Notes under the pieces: generated by a model
What the model was told of the DNA's origin: nothing
Seen by the model: the letters and a program-made list of their open reading frames with translations, nothing else
Database searches by the model: none
Translations under genes and position numbers: made by a program
Shown here: piece after piece, positions 33,078 through 44,700 of the stretch
Numbering within the stretch: the stretch's first letter is position 1
Layout: each line of letters opens with the position of its first letter
Source: CAZKJL01 sp964553135
Lineage (GTDB): Bacteria > Patescibacteriota > Gracilibacteria > Peribacterales > Peribacteraceae
DNA length: 64,000 nucleotides
Direction of reading: 5' to 3'
Assembly (NCBI GenBank): GCA_964553135.1
Contig: CAZKJL010000002.1
Span: 310,001 to 374,000 of the forward strand

Positions 33078-34835
33078 ATGGACATTAAAGACGAGATCCG
33101 CGCCCGGCTTCCCATCGATCAGCTGGTCGCACAGTACTGCCAGCTCAAGAAGAAAGGCCGCAATTTCGTCTGCGTTTGTCCGTTTCACAACGACAGTCAT
33201 CCGAGCTTTTTGGTATCGCCCGACAAAGGGATCGGTTACTGCTTCGCGTGCCAGAGCGGGGGAGACATCTTCAGCTTTTTCCAGAAGATCGAAGGCGTGG
33301 ATTTCCCGACGGCACTCAAGATGCTGGCCGAAAAGGCGGGAGTGGAAATTCCAAAGGAGCATAAGTCGCACAAGCCCACGGTGAGCAAAGACGAACGCGA
33401 ACGTCTGCGCGACTGTCTCACCGCGGCGCAGAAGTTTTATCAGCAGAAACTCCGGGACGTCCCCCATGCTTTGAAGTACGTGCAATCTCGCGGCGTGCCG
33501 CCGGCACTCATGGAGAAATTCGGCATCGGGTATGCCCCGGATTCGTTTTCGGAGACGTACGAATATCTTCTGAAAAAAGGTTTCAGTCGCACCGAAATCA
33601 TCGCGGCCGGACTCGGCATTCAAAAGGAACTCGAGGGCCGCATGTACGACAGGTTCCGCCACCGCATCATGTTCCCCATCACCGATGCGCAGGGCCAAGT
33701 CATCGGCTTCGGCGGCCGCACGATGGGCGATGACGACGCCAAGTACATCAACTCTCCCGAGAGTCCTCTCTACAACAAATCGTCGGTGCTCTTCGGCTTG
33801 TTCCAAGCTCGCGATGCCATCCGCAAATCGCACACCGTGCTCCTCGTGGAAGGCTACTTCGACGCCATCGCAGCACACCGCGCGGGCATCGAGAACGTCG
33901 TTGCCGTGAGCGGCACCGCACTCACCGACGAGCACGTCAAAATCATCCGCCGTTACGCCGACCAAGTCGTGCTGTGTTTGGACCAAGACAACGCCGGGCA
34001 ACTGGCCGCCGGTCGCGCGTTCGATCTGCTCAGCCGTGCGCACCTCAAGATCAATTCCGTCTCACTCCCGTCCAAAGATCCCGACGAACTCGTGCAGCGC
34101 GACGCCAATCTCTTCGCCTCGCTCGTCCGCGAGTCGTCCGTGCCGTACATCGATGCCGTCATCGAGCGGCTCAAGGCCAGGCCAGACCGCGCCGAGCCCA
34201 CGGGCAAGCTCGCCATCTCCGAAATTTTGTTCCCGCTGCTCGCCGCACTGCCCACCTCCGTGGAGCTCCGTGCGTACGTGGAGAAAGCCGCGCAGATGTT
34301 CGGCATCATCGAGAGCGAAATGCAGTCCGATTTCCGCACGTGGAAGCAGGGCAACGAACACGCAAAGCCTCTCGCAAAATCGTCTCTGAGCGATACGGCG
34401 TACACGCGTCATCAATTGTGCTTGGGGCTGGCCCTCGGCCAACCCATTCTCCGTCCGCTCCTCCCCGAGCTTATTCCGTCCGACGATTCCGCACTCGCTC
34501 GCGTGCAAGCGGCGCTCGTGACGGCGGGAGAAGCATCGGCTGCCGATGTGCTCTCGCCGCTCGAACTCGATCCCGTCGTTCGCGAAAAATTGCACGTGCT
34601 CGCGCTCTACTGCGAGGAAAATTTTCCGTCGTGGTCCGAAACCGTGGCGGCCAAGGAATTCCGCAAGCTCTCGTCATCCGCCAACCGCGAAGTCGTCACG
34701 GCCAAGCAGATGGTGCTCGTGCAAGCGCTCAAGGAAGCCAAGGCCAAAGGCAGGCCCGACGAAGAGGCGAAAATTCTCACGCAATATCAGCAACTCTTGA
34801 AATTGACGAAGATGACGAACGTCCGGTCGTCATGA
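33078..34835 (+). CDS. dnaG: DNA primase DnaG
   Basis: 585 residues that make RNA primers for replication. The N-terminal CHC2 zinc finger is complete (C34, H37, C55, C58). The primase core follows (RGVPPALMEKFGIGYAP; FRHRIMFPITDAQGQVIGFGGR), then the TOPRIM domain with VEGYFDAIA and the metal site LDQDNAG (DGD in many homologues, here DQD), and SKDPDELV. The C-terminal 150 residues, where helicase binding would occur, are divergent. It is the first gene of a dnaG-patatin-rpoD unit, a variant of the classical macromolecular synthesis operon. Its stop overlaps the next ATG (ATGA). Confidence 0.96.
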   Translation: MDIKDEIRARLPIDQLVAQYCQLKKKGRNFVCVCPFHNDSHPSFLVSPDKGIGYCFACQSGGDIFSFFQKIEGVDFPTALKMLAEKAGVEIPKEHKSHKPTVSKDERERLRDCLTAAQKFYQQKLRDVPHALKYVQSRGVPPALMEKFGIGYAPDSFSETYEYLLKKGFSRTEIIAAGLGIQKELEGRMYDRFRHRIMFPITDAQGQVIGFGGRTMGDDDAKYINSPESPLYNKSSVLFGLFQARDAIRKSHTVLLVEGYFDAIAAHRAGIENVVAVSGTALTDEHVKIIRRYADQVVLCLDQDNAGQLAAGRAFDLLSRAHLKINSVSLPSKDPDELVQRDANLFASLVRESSVPYIDAVIERLKARPDRAEPTGKLAISEILFPLLAALPTSVELRAYVEKAAQMFGIIESEMQSDFRTWKQGNEHAKPLAKSSLSDTAYTRHQLCLGLALGQPILRPLLPELIPSDDSALARVQAALVTAGEASAADVLSPLELDPVVREKLHVLALYCEENFPSWSETVAAKEFRKLSSSANREVVTAKQMVLVQALKEAKAKGRPDEEAKILTQYQQLLKLTKMTNVRSS

Positions 34836-35692
34836 AGCGAGGTCTCGTCCTCTCCGGCGGTGCGGCGTGGGGTCTCGCCAACATCGGCGTTTTGCACGTC
34901 TTCGAACGCGAGAACATCACGTTCGATTGCATCGCCGGGAGCAGCATGGGCGCCATCGTCGCGGGAGCGTACGCACTCGGAATTTCCGTGCGTGAAATCG
35001 AGCGCATCGCGTCGGAAATCTCGTTGCTTTCCGTCGCCACGATGAGTGAAAAACCGTTCGCAGGGGGATTGCACGGCGGCATGTTGAACCAGTCCCTGCG
35101 CGAGATTCTGCACGATGCCGTCGGCGACGCACGCATCGGCGATTGCAACATCCCGTTCGTGTGCGTGGCGGGCAAAGTGAAGAAGCCCGTCGACTGGCTC
35201 ACCATCTGGAAGCCCGGATTCACGGAACATTTTTTGGACGCCGTGCAGCCCCACGTTTTTTCTTCCGATGCCGCGATGATCGACGCGCTCATGGCGAGTT
35301 CGGCGCTTCCCATCATTTTTTCTCCCGTTCGCGTCGGCGACGACACGTTCGTCGATCTCGTTCACTTCGGTTCCATTCCGGCACGACGACTTCGTTCACT
35401 CCATTCGCCCGATGTCGTGATCGGTACCGATACCAGCCCGCGCTACGACAAGGTCGGCAAATTTCTGCCCGAGGCATGGAAAGAATTCATTCGTCGCGGT
35501 CACGATGAGATGGACGCCGACCGATCGGCGTGCGACGCGGTCATCGTGCCCGTCATGCCCAAGGCGATTTTCCGCTTCGACAGGGCTGCCGAATTCATCG
35601 AAGCGGGCCGTCTGGAAGCCGAAAAGTCGTTGCCCGAACTCCGAAAAGTGTTGAAACTCGATGCTCAAGAGGCCCGGAAGCGCATCTCGTAG
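34832..35692 (+). CDS. Patatin-like phospholipase family protein (RssA-like)
   Basis: 286 residues. Patatin fold motifs: the oxyanion loop LSGGAAWGLANIGVL, the nucleophile elbow AGSSMG (GxSxG, about 39-43) and the downstream catalytic Asp in FVDLVHFGSIP. In most patatins the Asp lies in DG[GA]; here the residues after Asp are Leu-Val, so activity on lipids is plausible but not certain. The start ATG overlaps the dnaG stop, so it is translationally coupled; it lies between dnaG and rpoD, an unusual place for a lipase. No signal peptide: cytoplasmic, acting on the inner face of the membrane. Confidence 0.85.
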   Translation: MKRGLVLSGGAAWGLANIGVLHVFERENITFDCIAGSSMGAIVAGAYALGISVREIERIASEISLLSVATMSEKPFAGGLHGGMLNQSLREILHDAVGDARIGDCNIPFVCVAGKVKKPVDWLTIWKPGFTEHFLDAVQPHVFSSDAAMIDALMASSALPIIFSPVRVGDDTFVDLVHFGSIPARRLRSLHSPDVVIGTDTSPRYDKVGKFLPEAWKEFIRRGHDEMDADRSACDAVIVPVMPKAIFRFDRAAEFIEAGRLEAEKSLPELRKVLKLDAQEARKRIS

Positions 35693-35713
35693 TTGCAAAC
35701 CTGCGCTCAACCC

Positions 35714-35719
35714 TATAGT
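35714..35719 (+). promoter_or_regulatory. rpoD -10 (TATAGT)
   Basis: Ends 13 bases before ATG 35733; gives rpoD its own promoter inside the dnaG unit. Confidence 0.45.
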
Positions 35720-35732
35720 CTCCTTCCACTTT

Positions 35733-37145
<1,413 letters not shown>

Positions 37146-37164
37146 GCGCCTTCCGCCTTTTCCA

Positions 37165-38028
37165 ATGCATCGTCGAGTCGTTTCCATCCCCGAGCTTGTC
37201 CTGGGGGCTTTGCGTTTGTGCAGGCGCCTGTGGCTCGGCATCCTCATCGCAGCCGTTTCATTCGCCATGATCTTGGCCGCGGTCTCGGGCTTCAGTGAGC
37301 GCCGCATCGGACAGATCGAGGATCGCATGGCCGCACACCTCAAGATGTCCGACGAAGAATTCCAGGCGGAAACCGAACGTCAGGTACGCGAGCTCGGGAC
37401 GTTGGATGCCGTCACGTTCGTCGAGTCGTTGCAGCGTCACGGCAGCGGAGCTCTCGCGGGAAACGCGCCGCTCCCGGCCAAGAACGAGCTCGGCATCGCG
37501 TACATCGCACAAGTCGGTCCGTACGTTTTTCTGCTGCTTGCCGTGAATCTGTTCGTCGGTTTTGCCGCATTCATCTACTTCTTGCTCTTCTTCACGCGCA
37601 TCACCAAATCTCCGTACGAGACGATTCCGACACTCCTGCGCAATATTTTGCCGATGTCTTTTGCGTGGCTCTGGGCGCTCGTCCGTTCGTACATCTGGAT
37701 TCCGCTCGTCGGACCGTTTCTCGCTCTCTACATGATTCCCAGGCTTGCGCCCGCATTCGTGTACATCGCGAGCGGTGAGGCGGGCGTTTTCCAAGGATTT
37801 CACCTCAGCATCAAGCGCACCAAGGGCATGTGGTTCGGTACCGCGCTCGCCTTTATCGTCATGTGTATCGTGACGTTCGCGCTCGTCCTGTGGCCGGCCA
37901 TGGTCGTGGCCGCCATCGCTAGTCTCTTCTCGCTCAAGATGGGTTTCGTCCTCTGGCTGATCGGCGCCATGCTCGGGATCGCGTTCTTCTCGGCTTGTCT
38001 CACGGTGCTTGGAGTCATGTTGGCGTAA
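37165..38028 (+). CDS. Multi-pass membrane protein, hypothetical
   Basis: 287 residues. About five or six hydrophobic segments (near 22-45, 112-140, 160-185, 215-245, 255-285) and one extracytoplasmic helical loop (about 48-105) rich in Glu/Arg. The sequence GPFLALYMIPRLAPAFVYIASGE between helices is the most conserved-looking part. No family assigned. It follows rpoD by 19 bases and may be co-transcribed. A large inverted repeat lies after it. Confidence 0.75.
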   Translation: MHRRVVSIPELVLGALRLCRRLWLGILIAAVSFAMILAAVSGFSERRIGQIEDRMAAHLKMSDEEFQAETERQVRELGTLDAVTFVESLQRHGSGALAGNAPLPAKNELGIAYIAQVGPYVFLLLAVNLFVGFAAFIYFLLFFTRITKSPYETIPTLLRNILPMSFAWLWALVRSYIWIPLVGPFLALYMIPRLAPAFVYIASGEAGVFQGFHLSIKRTKGMWFGTALAFIVMCIVTFALVLWPAMVVAAIASLFSLKMGFVLWLIGAMLGIAFFSACLTVLGVMLA

Positions 38029-38048
38029 ATATCTCCATGCACAGCAAA

Positions 38049-38133
38049 GCCCTCACCCCGACGCTCGCGAAGCTCGCGTCGCCCCTCTCCACATTGTGGA
38101 GAGGGGTGCGAACGAAGTGAGCGGGGTGAGGGC
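38049..38133. repeat. 85-bp nested inverted repeat
   Basis: Outer arms gccctcaccccg (38049-38060) and cggggtgagggc (38122-38133), perfect 12 bp. Inner arms cccctctccac / gtggagagggg around att. In between are ctcgcgaagctcgcg-type palindromes. The whole looks like a cruciform-forming intergenic element; it lies between the membrane protein and the helicase. Confidence 0.85.
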
Positions 38134-38158
38134 CCTCCTTGATTTCCCCAATTCTCTC

Positions 38159-38164
38159 TATACT
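38159..38164 (+). promoter_or_regulatory. -10 (TATACT) for the helicase-nuclease, near-leaderless
   Basis: Ends 7 bases before ATG 38172; possible -35 CCTTGA at 38137-38142. Confidence 0.5.
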
Positions 38165-38171
38165 GAGAGCC

Positions 38172-41138
38172 ATGCGAACCTTCGAGAAGGACTACGAGCG
38201 CCTGAACGCCGAGCAGAAACAAGCCGTGGATACGGTGGAAGGTCCCGTGATGGTCGTTGCGGGTCCGGGTACCGGAAAAACGCAGGTTCTTGCCATGCGC
38301 GTGGCAAGCATCCTCAAAAAGACGCAGGCACGTCCGGGAAACATTCTGTGTCTCACGTTCTCCACCGCGGGTGCCACCGCCATGCGCGAGAGACTGCGCA
38401 GCTTCATCGGCGGCGATGCATACGCCGTGACGGTGAGCACGATTCACGGATTTTGCGATTCCATCATTCGCCGTCACGCAACGACGTTCTCCGAGTGGGC
38501 GGCCAAGAAACCGCTGTCCGACGTGGAAAAGTACAAGCTGATGGAAAAGATCATCGATGACGTGGTCGGTGTGTCCACGCTCATCAATCCCAAGAATCCG
38601 TACGACCGCATCGCGGGAATCCTGGGACGCATCAGCGACTGCAAGCGAGAGGGCAAGACGCTCAAGGATTTGCTGAAGGTTGCGGGCGAGTACGACGAGC
38701 TCATGGAAGGAAAGAGCAAGAAGGGCACGAAGCAGCACGACAAAAATGTTCTGCAGGCCAAGAAGTTCCGCGATTTCATCGATCTCTTCAAGCGCTACGG
38801 CGAATATTTGGAAGAACACGACGTCTACGACTACGACGATATGATCCTCACGGTTCTCACCGCACTGCAAGAGGAGGAATGGCTGCTTTTGTCGCTCCAG
38901 GAGCGGTACCAGTACATCTTGGTGGATGAAGCGCAGGATTTGAACGGCGCGCAGTGGAAGGTCATCGAGAGGCTCACGACGTACGACAACGTGCCCCACG
39001 AACCCAACTTTTTCTTGGTAGGGGACGACGATCAGTCCATTTACCGTTTCCAGGGCGCGAACCTGGAACACATGCTGCAATTCCGCGAGCGCTTTCCCAA
39101 GGCGCCCATCATCGTGCTTACGACGAACTACCGTTCCACGCAGACGATTCTGGATGCCGCCGGTCGTTTGATCGCCCACAACGACGAACGTCTCATCGGT
39201 CGCATCCCGAATCTCAAGAAAGATCTCAAAGCCTTCACGAAAGAGAAGGGGGCGGAGCCGACGCTTCTTCGTCCGCCCTCCGATGCCGCCGAGCCGTTTC
39301 TCATTGCCGATCTCGCCGAGCAGAAAATCAAGGACGGAGTTCCGCCCGAGGAAATCGCCATCCTCGTGCAGACCAACGGCGAGCTCATTCCGCTGTACGA
39401 CGTTCTGCGTGCTCGGAGCATCCCCGTCATTCTCAGCGGCAAGTCCGATCTCCTCGGACATCACATCGTGTCGCAGGCCGTGACGATCTTAAAAAGCTTG
39501 TCCACCACGACCGAAAATCCCTTCATCGCGGCGCTTGCGTGCGAGTCGTTCGGCTGCCATCCCGCCGATATCGCCAGAGTCATTGGAGTGTCCAGGGAAG
39601 CCAAAAAGAGCGCAGTCGACGTTCTCCTCGGCATCGAACAATCCGATCTTGAACTGGCGGACAAAAAGACACTCATTCGCTCGCGCGACATCCTGCTGGA
39701 CCTCAGGCAAAAAGAGGAATCGCGCACGGTGCTCGAGACCGTGGAGCACGTGCTCAGAGAAAGCGGACTAGCCGAAGGCAAGGAGCTCGACCCGCTCGAT
39801 CTCGCCGCCATCGAAGCGTTTTTCCATTACGTGAAGAAGCATTGTCTCGAACGTCCGTCACTCAGCCTCAAGGCGTTCATGCACGACCTCAGCTTCTTCT
39901 CCGATGAAACGTACACGCAGCTCCGTCTCACGTATCAGTTGCCGCATCTCGTCACCTCCGGCGTGCAATTGCTCACCGCGCACCAAAGCAAAGGACTCGA
40001 GTTCCACACGGTCATCATCAGCGGATTCCGCGAAGGACATTGGGACGAGCGCACGAATCCGTCGCGCCTCGCCCTTCCCGAAGACTTACTCTTCGGTTGG
40101 GAGGCTGAGCAGAAGCGCTACGAGAAACATCAAGATGAGCGCCGTGTGGCATACGTGGCCATGACAAGAGCAAAACGCGACCTGCTCATGGTCTGCCCCA
40201 AAGAGTTTGCGGTCGGCGAGCGGGCACGCCCCATCGCACCGTCGGCATTCTTCGCCGAGGCCGGTCCGCTGCCCGAAGCCGATGCGTCACTCAAAGATCC
40301 GGAGCGTTCGTCACTTCTGATTTTGAAACCGCATCGCGAGCTCGATGACGAACTCAAGGCGTACCTCACGAACAGACTCAAAGATTTCGCACTCTCACCG
40401 AGCGCACTCGCGGCGTTCCTCGAAGATCCGCAGGAATTCAAACGCGTGCACCTGCTGCGTCAGCCCGAAGAACTCACGCCCGATTCACTGCTCGCCATGG
40501 GCTACGGCAGCGCCGTGCACTGGGCGCTCAAGGAGTGGGCCGCATCGCTGCAGAAGAAAGAGGAGTTCGGCGACAAAGAGTTCCTGGATGCCTTCACTTG
40601 GCACCTCACCGAGCGCAATGTGCTCACCGAGGCCCAGCGTAAAAACCTGCTTTCCATAGCCAAAGACGCTCTTCCGGCCTATTTCGGCGCGCGGCTGGCG
40701 GGCACCGCTCCCGTCATCTACGCCGCCGAACGCGAGTACAAAGCCATGCTCGGGGAGATTCCTCTCAAAGGAAAAATCGACCGCATCGACGTGGCATCGG
40801 CAACGTCCGCGGACGCCGTCGTCATCGATTACAAAACCGGGAGGCCCAAGGCACCTTCCGCCATCCGCGGTGGCATCGAAGAGGGGAGAGTGTCGCGCAC
40901 CCGTGAGGGCGACAATTTCCGTCAGCTCGTCTTCTACGCACTCCTGCTGGAACAAGCCGAACCGATGCTCGTGCCGCAAGCGTTCTCGCTCGAGTTCATC
41001 GGCGAGAGAGGAGAGGATCCCGTCGCGCGACAGTTCAAAGTGACGCAGCAAGAGAAAGACGATCTCAAGTCGCTCATCAAGCACGTGTGGGAAAAAATCA
41101 TCACACTCGATTTTTCCCCTTTGGAAGCCGGAAAGTAG
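38172..41138 (+). CDS. UvrD/Rep-type DNA helicase fused to a RecB-like PD-(D/E)XK nuclease
   Basis: 988 residues. Superfamily 1A helicase motifs in order: Q motif LNAEQKQAV, Walker A VVAGPGTGKTQV, Ia LCLTFSTAGATAMRERL, II ILVDEAQDLNGAQW, III GDDDQSIYRFQGA, IV TTNYRST, V LLTAHQSKGLEFHTVIISG, VI RRVAYVAMTRAKRDL. The last 180 residues form a Cas4/RecB-type nuclease (LKGKIDRIDV and VVIDYKTGRPK with the catalytic D and D-x-K). This combination is typical of the AddAB/RecBCD-like repair machines that process DNA double-strand ends; a partner subunit is not visible here. Start set by TATACT. Confidence 0.93.
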   Translation: MRTFEKDYERLNAEQKQAVDTVEGPVMVVAGPGTGKTQVLAMRVASILKKTQARPGNILCLTFSTAGATAMRERLRSFIGGDAYAVTVSTIHGFCDSIIRRHATTFSEWAAKKPLSDVEKYKLMEKIIDDVVGVSTLINPKNPYDRIAGILGRISDCKREGKTLKDLLKVAGEYDELMEGKSKKGTKQHDKNVLQAKKFRDFIDLFKRYGEYLEEHDVYDYDDMILTVLTALQEEEWLLLSLQERYQYILVDEAQDLNGAQWKVIERLTTYDNVPHEPNFFLVGDDDQSIYRFQGANLEHMLQFRERFPKAPIIVLTTNYRSTQTILDAAGRLIAHNDERLIGRIPNLKKDLKAFTKEKGAEPTLLRPPSDAAEPFLIADLAEQKIKDGVPPEEIAILVQTNGELIPLYDVLRARSIPVILSGKSDLLGHHIVSQAVTILKSLSTTTENPFIAALACESFGCHPADIARVIGVSREAKKSAVDVLLGIEQSDLELADKKTLIRSRDILLDLRQKEESRTVLETVEHVLRESGLAEGKELDPLDLAAIEAFFHYVKKHCLERPSLSLKAFMHDLSFFSDETYTQLRLTYQLPHLVTSGVQLLTAHQSKGLEFHTVIISGFREGHWDERTNPSRLALPEDLLFGWEAEQKRYEKHQDERRVAYVAMTRAKRDLLMVCPKEFAVGERARPIAPSAFFAEAGPLPEADASLKDPERSSLLILKPHRELDDELKAYLTNRLKDFALSPSALAAFLEDPQEFKRVHLLRQPEELTPDSLLAMGYGSAVHWALKEWAASLQKKEEFGDKEFLDAFTWHLTERNVLTEAQRKNLLSIAKDALPAYFGARLAGTAPVIYAAEREYKAMLGEIPLKGKIDRIDVASATSADAVVIDYKTGRPKAPSAIRGGIEEGRVSRTREGDNFRQLVFYALLLEQAEPMLVPQAFSLEFIGERGEDPVARQFKVTQQEKDDLKSLIKHVWEKIITLDFSPLEAGK

Positions 41139-41156
41139 GGTATCGGTCTTTTGTAT

Positions 41157-41185
41157 TTGCAGGCGTGCTTCGCACTCCGTACGCT
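41157..41185 (+). promoter_or_regulatory. Promoter TTGCAG-17-TACGCT
   Basis: -35 at 41157-41162, -10 at 41180-41185, 7 bases to ATG 41193. Confidence 0.55.
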
Positions 41186-41192
41186 CGGTTCG

Positions 41193-41666
41193 ATGAGTGA
41201 TTTGCCCGTGACGTTGGAAATCGTGTTGGCCCAAGAATTGGCGGATCAAGAACGATTGATGAAAGCCGAGCGCCTCAAAAAATTCGGCGAGTTGTGCACC
41301 GAGTACGACACGCTTCGGGCGGAAGCACGCAAAAAGATCACCGATCTCATCAAGATTCCCGTCGCTCCGGCCGCCATCGTTGCGGGATCGGTGGCAATGC
41401 TCGCGAAGCTCGGAGTCATCGACAAGGAGTGGGGAATCGCCGCGGTCATTGCGGACATTGCGTGGGCTCTGGTTAAATTCAGCGCTGCGCTCAACAAGCG
41501 GAATCAGGCACTCGAAAAAGCCGAAAACATCATTTCAGAGGTTCGACTGCTCCTTTCTAAGATTGACGAGCGTGATGTGCTTTTTGCCAGATCGCTCGTG
41601 GATTCTTCAGTCGAAGGATTGTCCATGGAGCTTGCAAAAGGCCAAAAGATTGAATACAAAATGTGA
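41193..41666 (+). CDS. Hypothetical helical protein with two hydrophobic segments
   Basis: 157 residues. A charged N-terminal helix (residues 10-50), two moderately hydrophobic segments (about 55-75 AAIVAGSVAMLAKLGV and 80-100 WGIAAVIADIAWALV), then another coiled-coil-like helix (ALNKRNQALEKAENIISEV). The layout resembles small membrane-remodelling or holin-like proteins, but no family was recognised. Start chosen from the promoter at 41157-41185 rather than the 14-codon longer open frame. Confidence 0.6.
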   Translation: MSDLPVTLEIVLAQELADQERLMKAERLKKFGELCTEYDTLRAEARKKITDLIKIPVAPAAIVAGSVAMLAKLGVIDKEWGIAAVIADIAWALVKFSAALNKRNQALEKAENIISEVRLLLSKIDERDVLFARSLVDSSVEGLSMELAKGQKIEYKM

Positions 41667-41700
41667 ACAATGCATCATGGCTATGCACAACGCGAAGATG

Positions 41701-41709
41701 TGGTAAAAT
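41701..41709 (+). promoter_or_regulatory. Extended -10 promoter (TGGTAAAAT) for the repeat-rich surface gene
   Basis: Same nine bases as upstream of 15730; predicted leader about 42 bases, ending in a C-rich run and no SD. Confidence 0.55.
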
Positions 41710-41757
41710 TTGCGCGAAATCGCCGCATGCAGCGGTGATCCCTTACCCCCCCTTCTT

Positions 41758-44700
41758 ATGTTTGGTGCCTGTGCATCTGCAGTAGCCGCGCGTGCTCGTC
41801 GCATGACAGCCGCTTCGGTTTCTTCCGTCATGCTTCTTTCTTCAGGTCTCTCCATGGTTCCAATTGGAGTACCGGCTGCTTTTGCAGCCTCCACCTTGAC
41901 GGCAGCAACCGGGGGGAGTGCGATTCCTAGCAATACCACCGGTGGTGCTTACACAACCCTTACCGGTCCGATCATTTCTTCGATCGACAACAACGATATG
42001 AGCACCGAAACGACCGGGACGATCGTATTCACGAGGCCCACGGGCTTCGAATTCGATACGGGCGGAACTGCTCCTTCCGTTGTCGTTACATGCACCAGCA
42101 ACTGTGGAACCGGCGCCACCAACAACATCAACAACCTTACGTCCGGCTCCTCAATCAACGGAGCCAACGTTGTCGTGACGGCAACCACCATCACGGTCAC
42201 GATCACCGATGACGTCGATAACACGGGAGGCAACAACGCAGTCAACTCTCTCACGTGGCAAAACATTCGTGTTCGTCCCACTGCCGTCAGTCCCTTGGCA
42301 TCCGGAAACATCACGATGTCATCGATGACGTTCAGCGGGGTCGGTACTACGAACGTCGGTACGCTCACAGAGGTTTCTTCCGTCATCATCACTCCGGCTA
42401 CCGGTGGTTCCGCCATCAGTGCAGCAACGGTTGGCGGCACGTACACCGCTCTCACGGGACCGGTCATCGCCGAAGACGACACGGGTCAGATCCCCACGGG
42501 CACGATCATTCTGAATGCCCCCACGGGATTCATCTTCGATACGTCATCGAACGTCACGGGCACAGTGACGGTCGCTAACCCTGCCGCTTGCGGCCTTCTT
42601 GGAAGTCAGCCGCTGCGCCTCAATGGCTCGTCTTCTCAAACGGTTGCTCCCACGTCCACCACCATCACGATGACGGTGACACAGCAGGCTTCCGACATCT
42701 TCGGGTCTTGCCAATCCACCATCACGTACAGCGGTATCAAGGTTCGCCCGACAGCTGCCTTGCCGTTGGCATCCGGCAATATCACGAAAACAGGAACCTC
42801 CAACATGCTCGGCGTGAGCGCTTCCACAAACTTTGGAACACTGACGGAAGTCGCTCCTCCCGGGGCCACTCTCACCGTGAACGCCACCGTCACGAACGAC
42901 AACGGCGGCACTGCTACGGCAGCCACCTTCACGTACAAAGTCGATGCCACGAACGTCCTCAGCGGAGCCGCGACCAGCGGTCTCAGCGTCGGTGCCCACA
43001 CGGTCACCGTGGAAGGTACGACGGGTTACGCCGTCACCATCGGCGGCGACTGTGCCTCCGACGGCACCATCACGCTTGCCGCAGCGGACAACAAGGCATG
43101 TTCCGTCACGCTCAACGACATCGGTCCGAAGATCACCGTCACCAAGTCCGTCACGAACGACAACGGCGGAGCCAAGGTCATCGCCGATTTCACGCTGAAA
43201 GTCGATGCCACGAACGTTCTGAGCGGCGTGCAGAACACGTTCAGCGCCGGTGCTCACACCATCAGCGAAGTCGCTGACGTGGGTTACGCAGCCACCATCG
43301 GCGGCGACTGCGCCTCGGATGGCTCGCTTTCGACCGTTCTCGGCGGTGTGTACAACTGCACCATCACGAACAACGACATCGCTCCCAAGCTCACGATCAC
43401 GAAGATCGTGACGAACGACAACGGCGGCACCACGGGAAGCGGAGGCTTTACGCTCCAGCTCGACGGTAACACCGTCACGAATGACGTTCAGTTCGTCACG
43501 ACCATCGGCGCGCACGTCGTCAGCGAAATCGCAGACGCTCAGTACACCGGAGCCATCATCGTCGGTGATTGTGACATCAACGGAAACATCACGCTCGCGC
43601 TCGGCGACGTGAAGCACTGTTACATCACGAACGACGACAAGCCGGCACATCTCATCATCGACAAGCAGGTGACGAACGACAACGGCGGCACCAAGAACGA
43701 CGTCGACTTCACCATCAACATCAGTGCCAATAACCCCGCCAGCGCTTCCATTCCGGGAGCAGCGGCAGGAACGGACGTTCAGGTGGATGCAGGTTCGTAC
43801 GACATCACGGAGACTGCGGACGTGGGCTACGCCGCTTCGTACTCCGCTGACTGTACGGGTTCCATCGCTCCGGGCGAGACCAAGTACTGCACCATCACGA
43901 ACGACGACATCCAGCCCAAGTTCACGCTCACGAAGGTCGTGGTGAACGACAACGGCGGAACCAAGGTCGTCTCGGACTTCCCCGTCTACATCGACGCGGG
44001 TCTCGTGACGTCCGGCGTTCAGTACGGTCTCGACGCAGGCACGTACACCGTCAGCGAACTCGGCATGCCTTCCACGTACGCGGCCAGTATCTCGGGTGAC
44101 TGTGATTCGTCCGGCAACGTCACGCTCGTCGTCGGCGACGTGAAGTCCTGCACCATCACGAACGATGACATCGGTCCGAAGCTCACCATCATCAAACAGG
44201 TGGTGAACGACGACGGCGCCACGCGCGTCATCACCGATTTCACGCTCAAGGTGAACACGGATCAAGTGTTGAGCGGTTCTCAAACCACGCTCAACGTCGG
44301 CGACTACATCGTCGGTGAGATCGAAGACATCGACTACGACGGTACGTTCTCCGGTGACTGCAACGTCAGCAACGGAAACATTCACCTCGAACTCGGTGAG
44401 GTAAAGACCTGCACCATCACGAACAATGACCGCGTCAAGAACAGCTTCCAGACCGGCAACGGCGGAGCCGAAGGCCGCGACGGCCAGGGCACGTCCGCAA
44501 GCCCGGGTCACCAGACCACGCGCTTCACCACGCAGGCTGAATATCAGGCTTCCATCGCGACGGGTGGTGGCAACACGGCTCCCGCCGGATTCGGTGGAGG
44601 AACGTTGCCCGAAGGAGCGTTCGGCGGAGGACCCGACGTGCCGTTCTCCGATGCTGAAGTCGAGTACATCTGCTCGATGCAGAAGGCTCAGCCTGCAACC

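Noticed and set aside
33974..34831. Upstream extension of the patatin ORF
   Set aside because: It overlaps dnaG in another frame and is Arg-rich; ATG 34832 with the ATGA overlap is the real start.
42870..44430. CRISPR-like periodicity
   Set aside because: The repeats are about 260 bases, in-frame and protein-coding; there are no short repeats with unique spacers anywhere in the window.
42544..44511. Minus-strand ORF of 655 residues
   Set aside because: Antisense of the prealbumin-like repeats; its periodicity mirrors the sense repeats.
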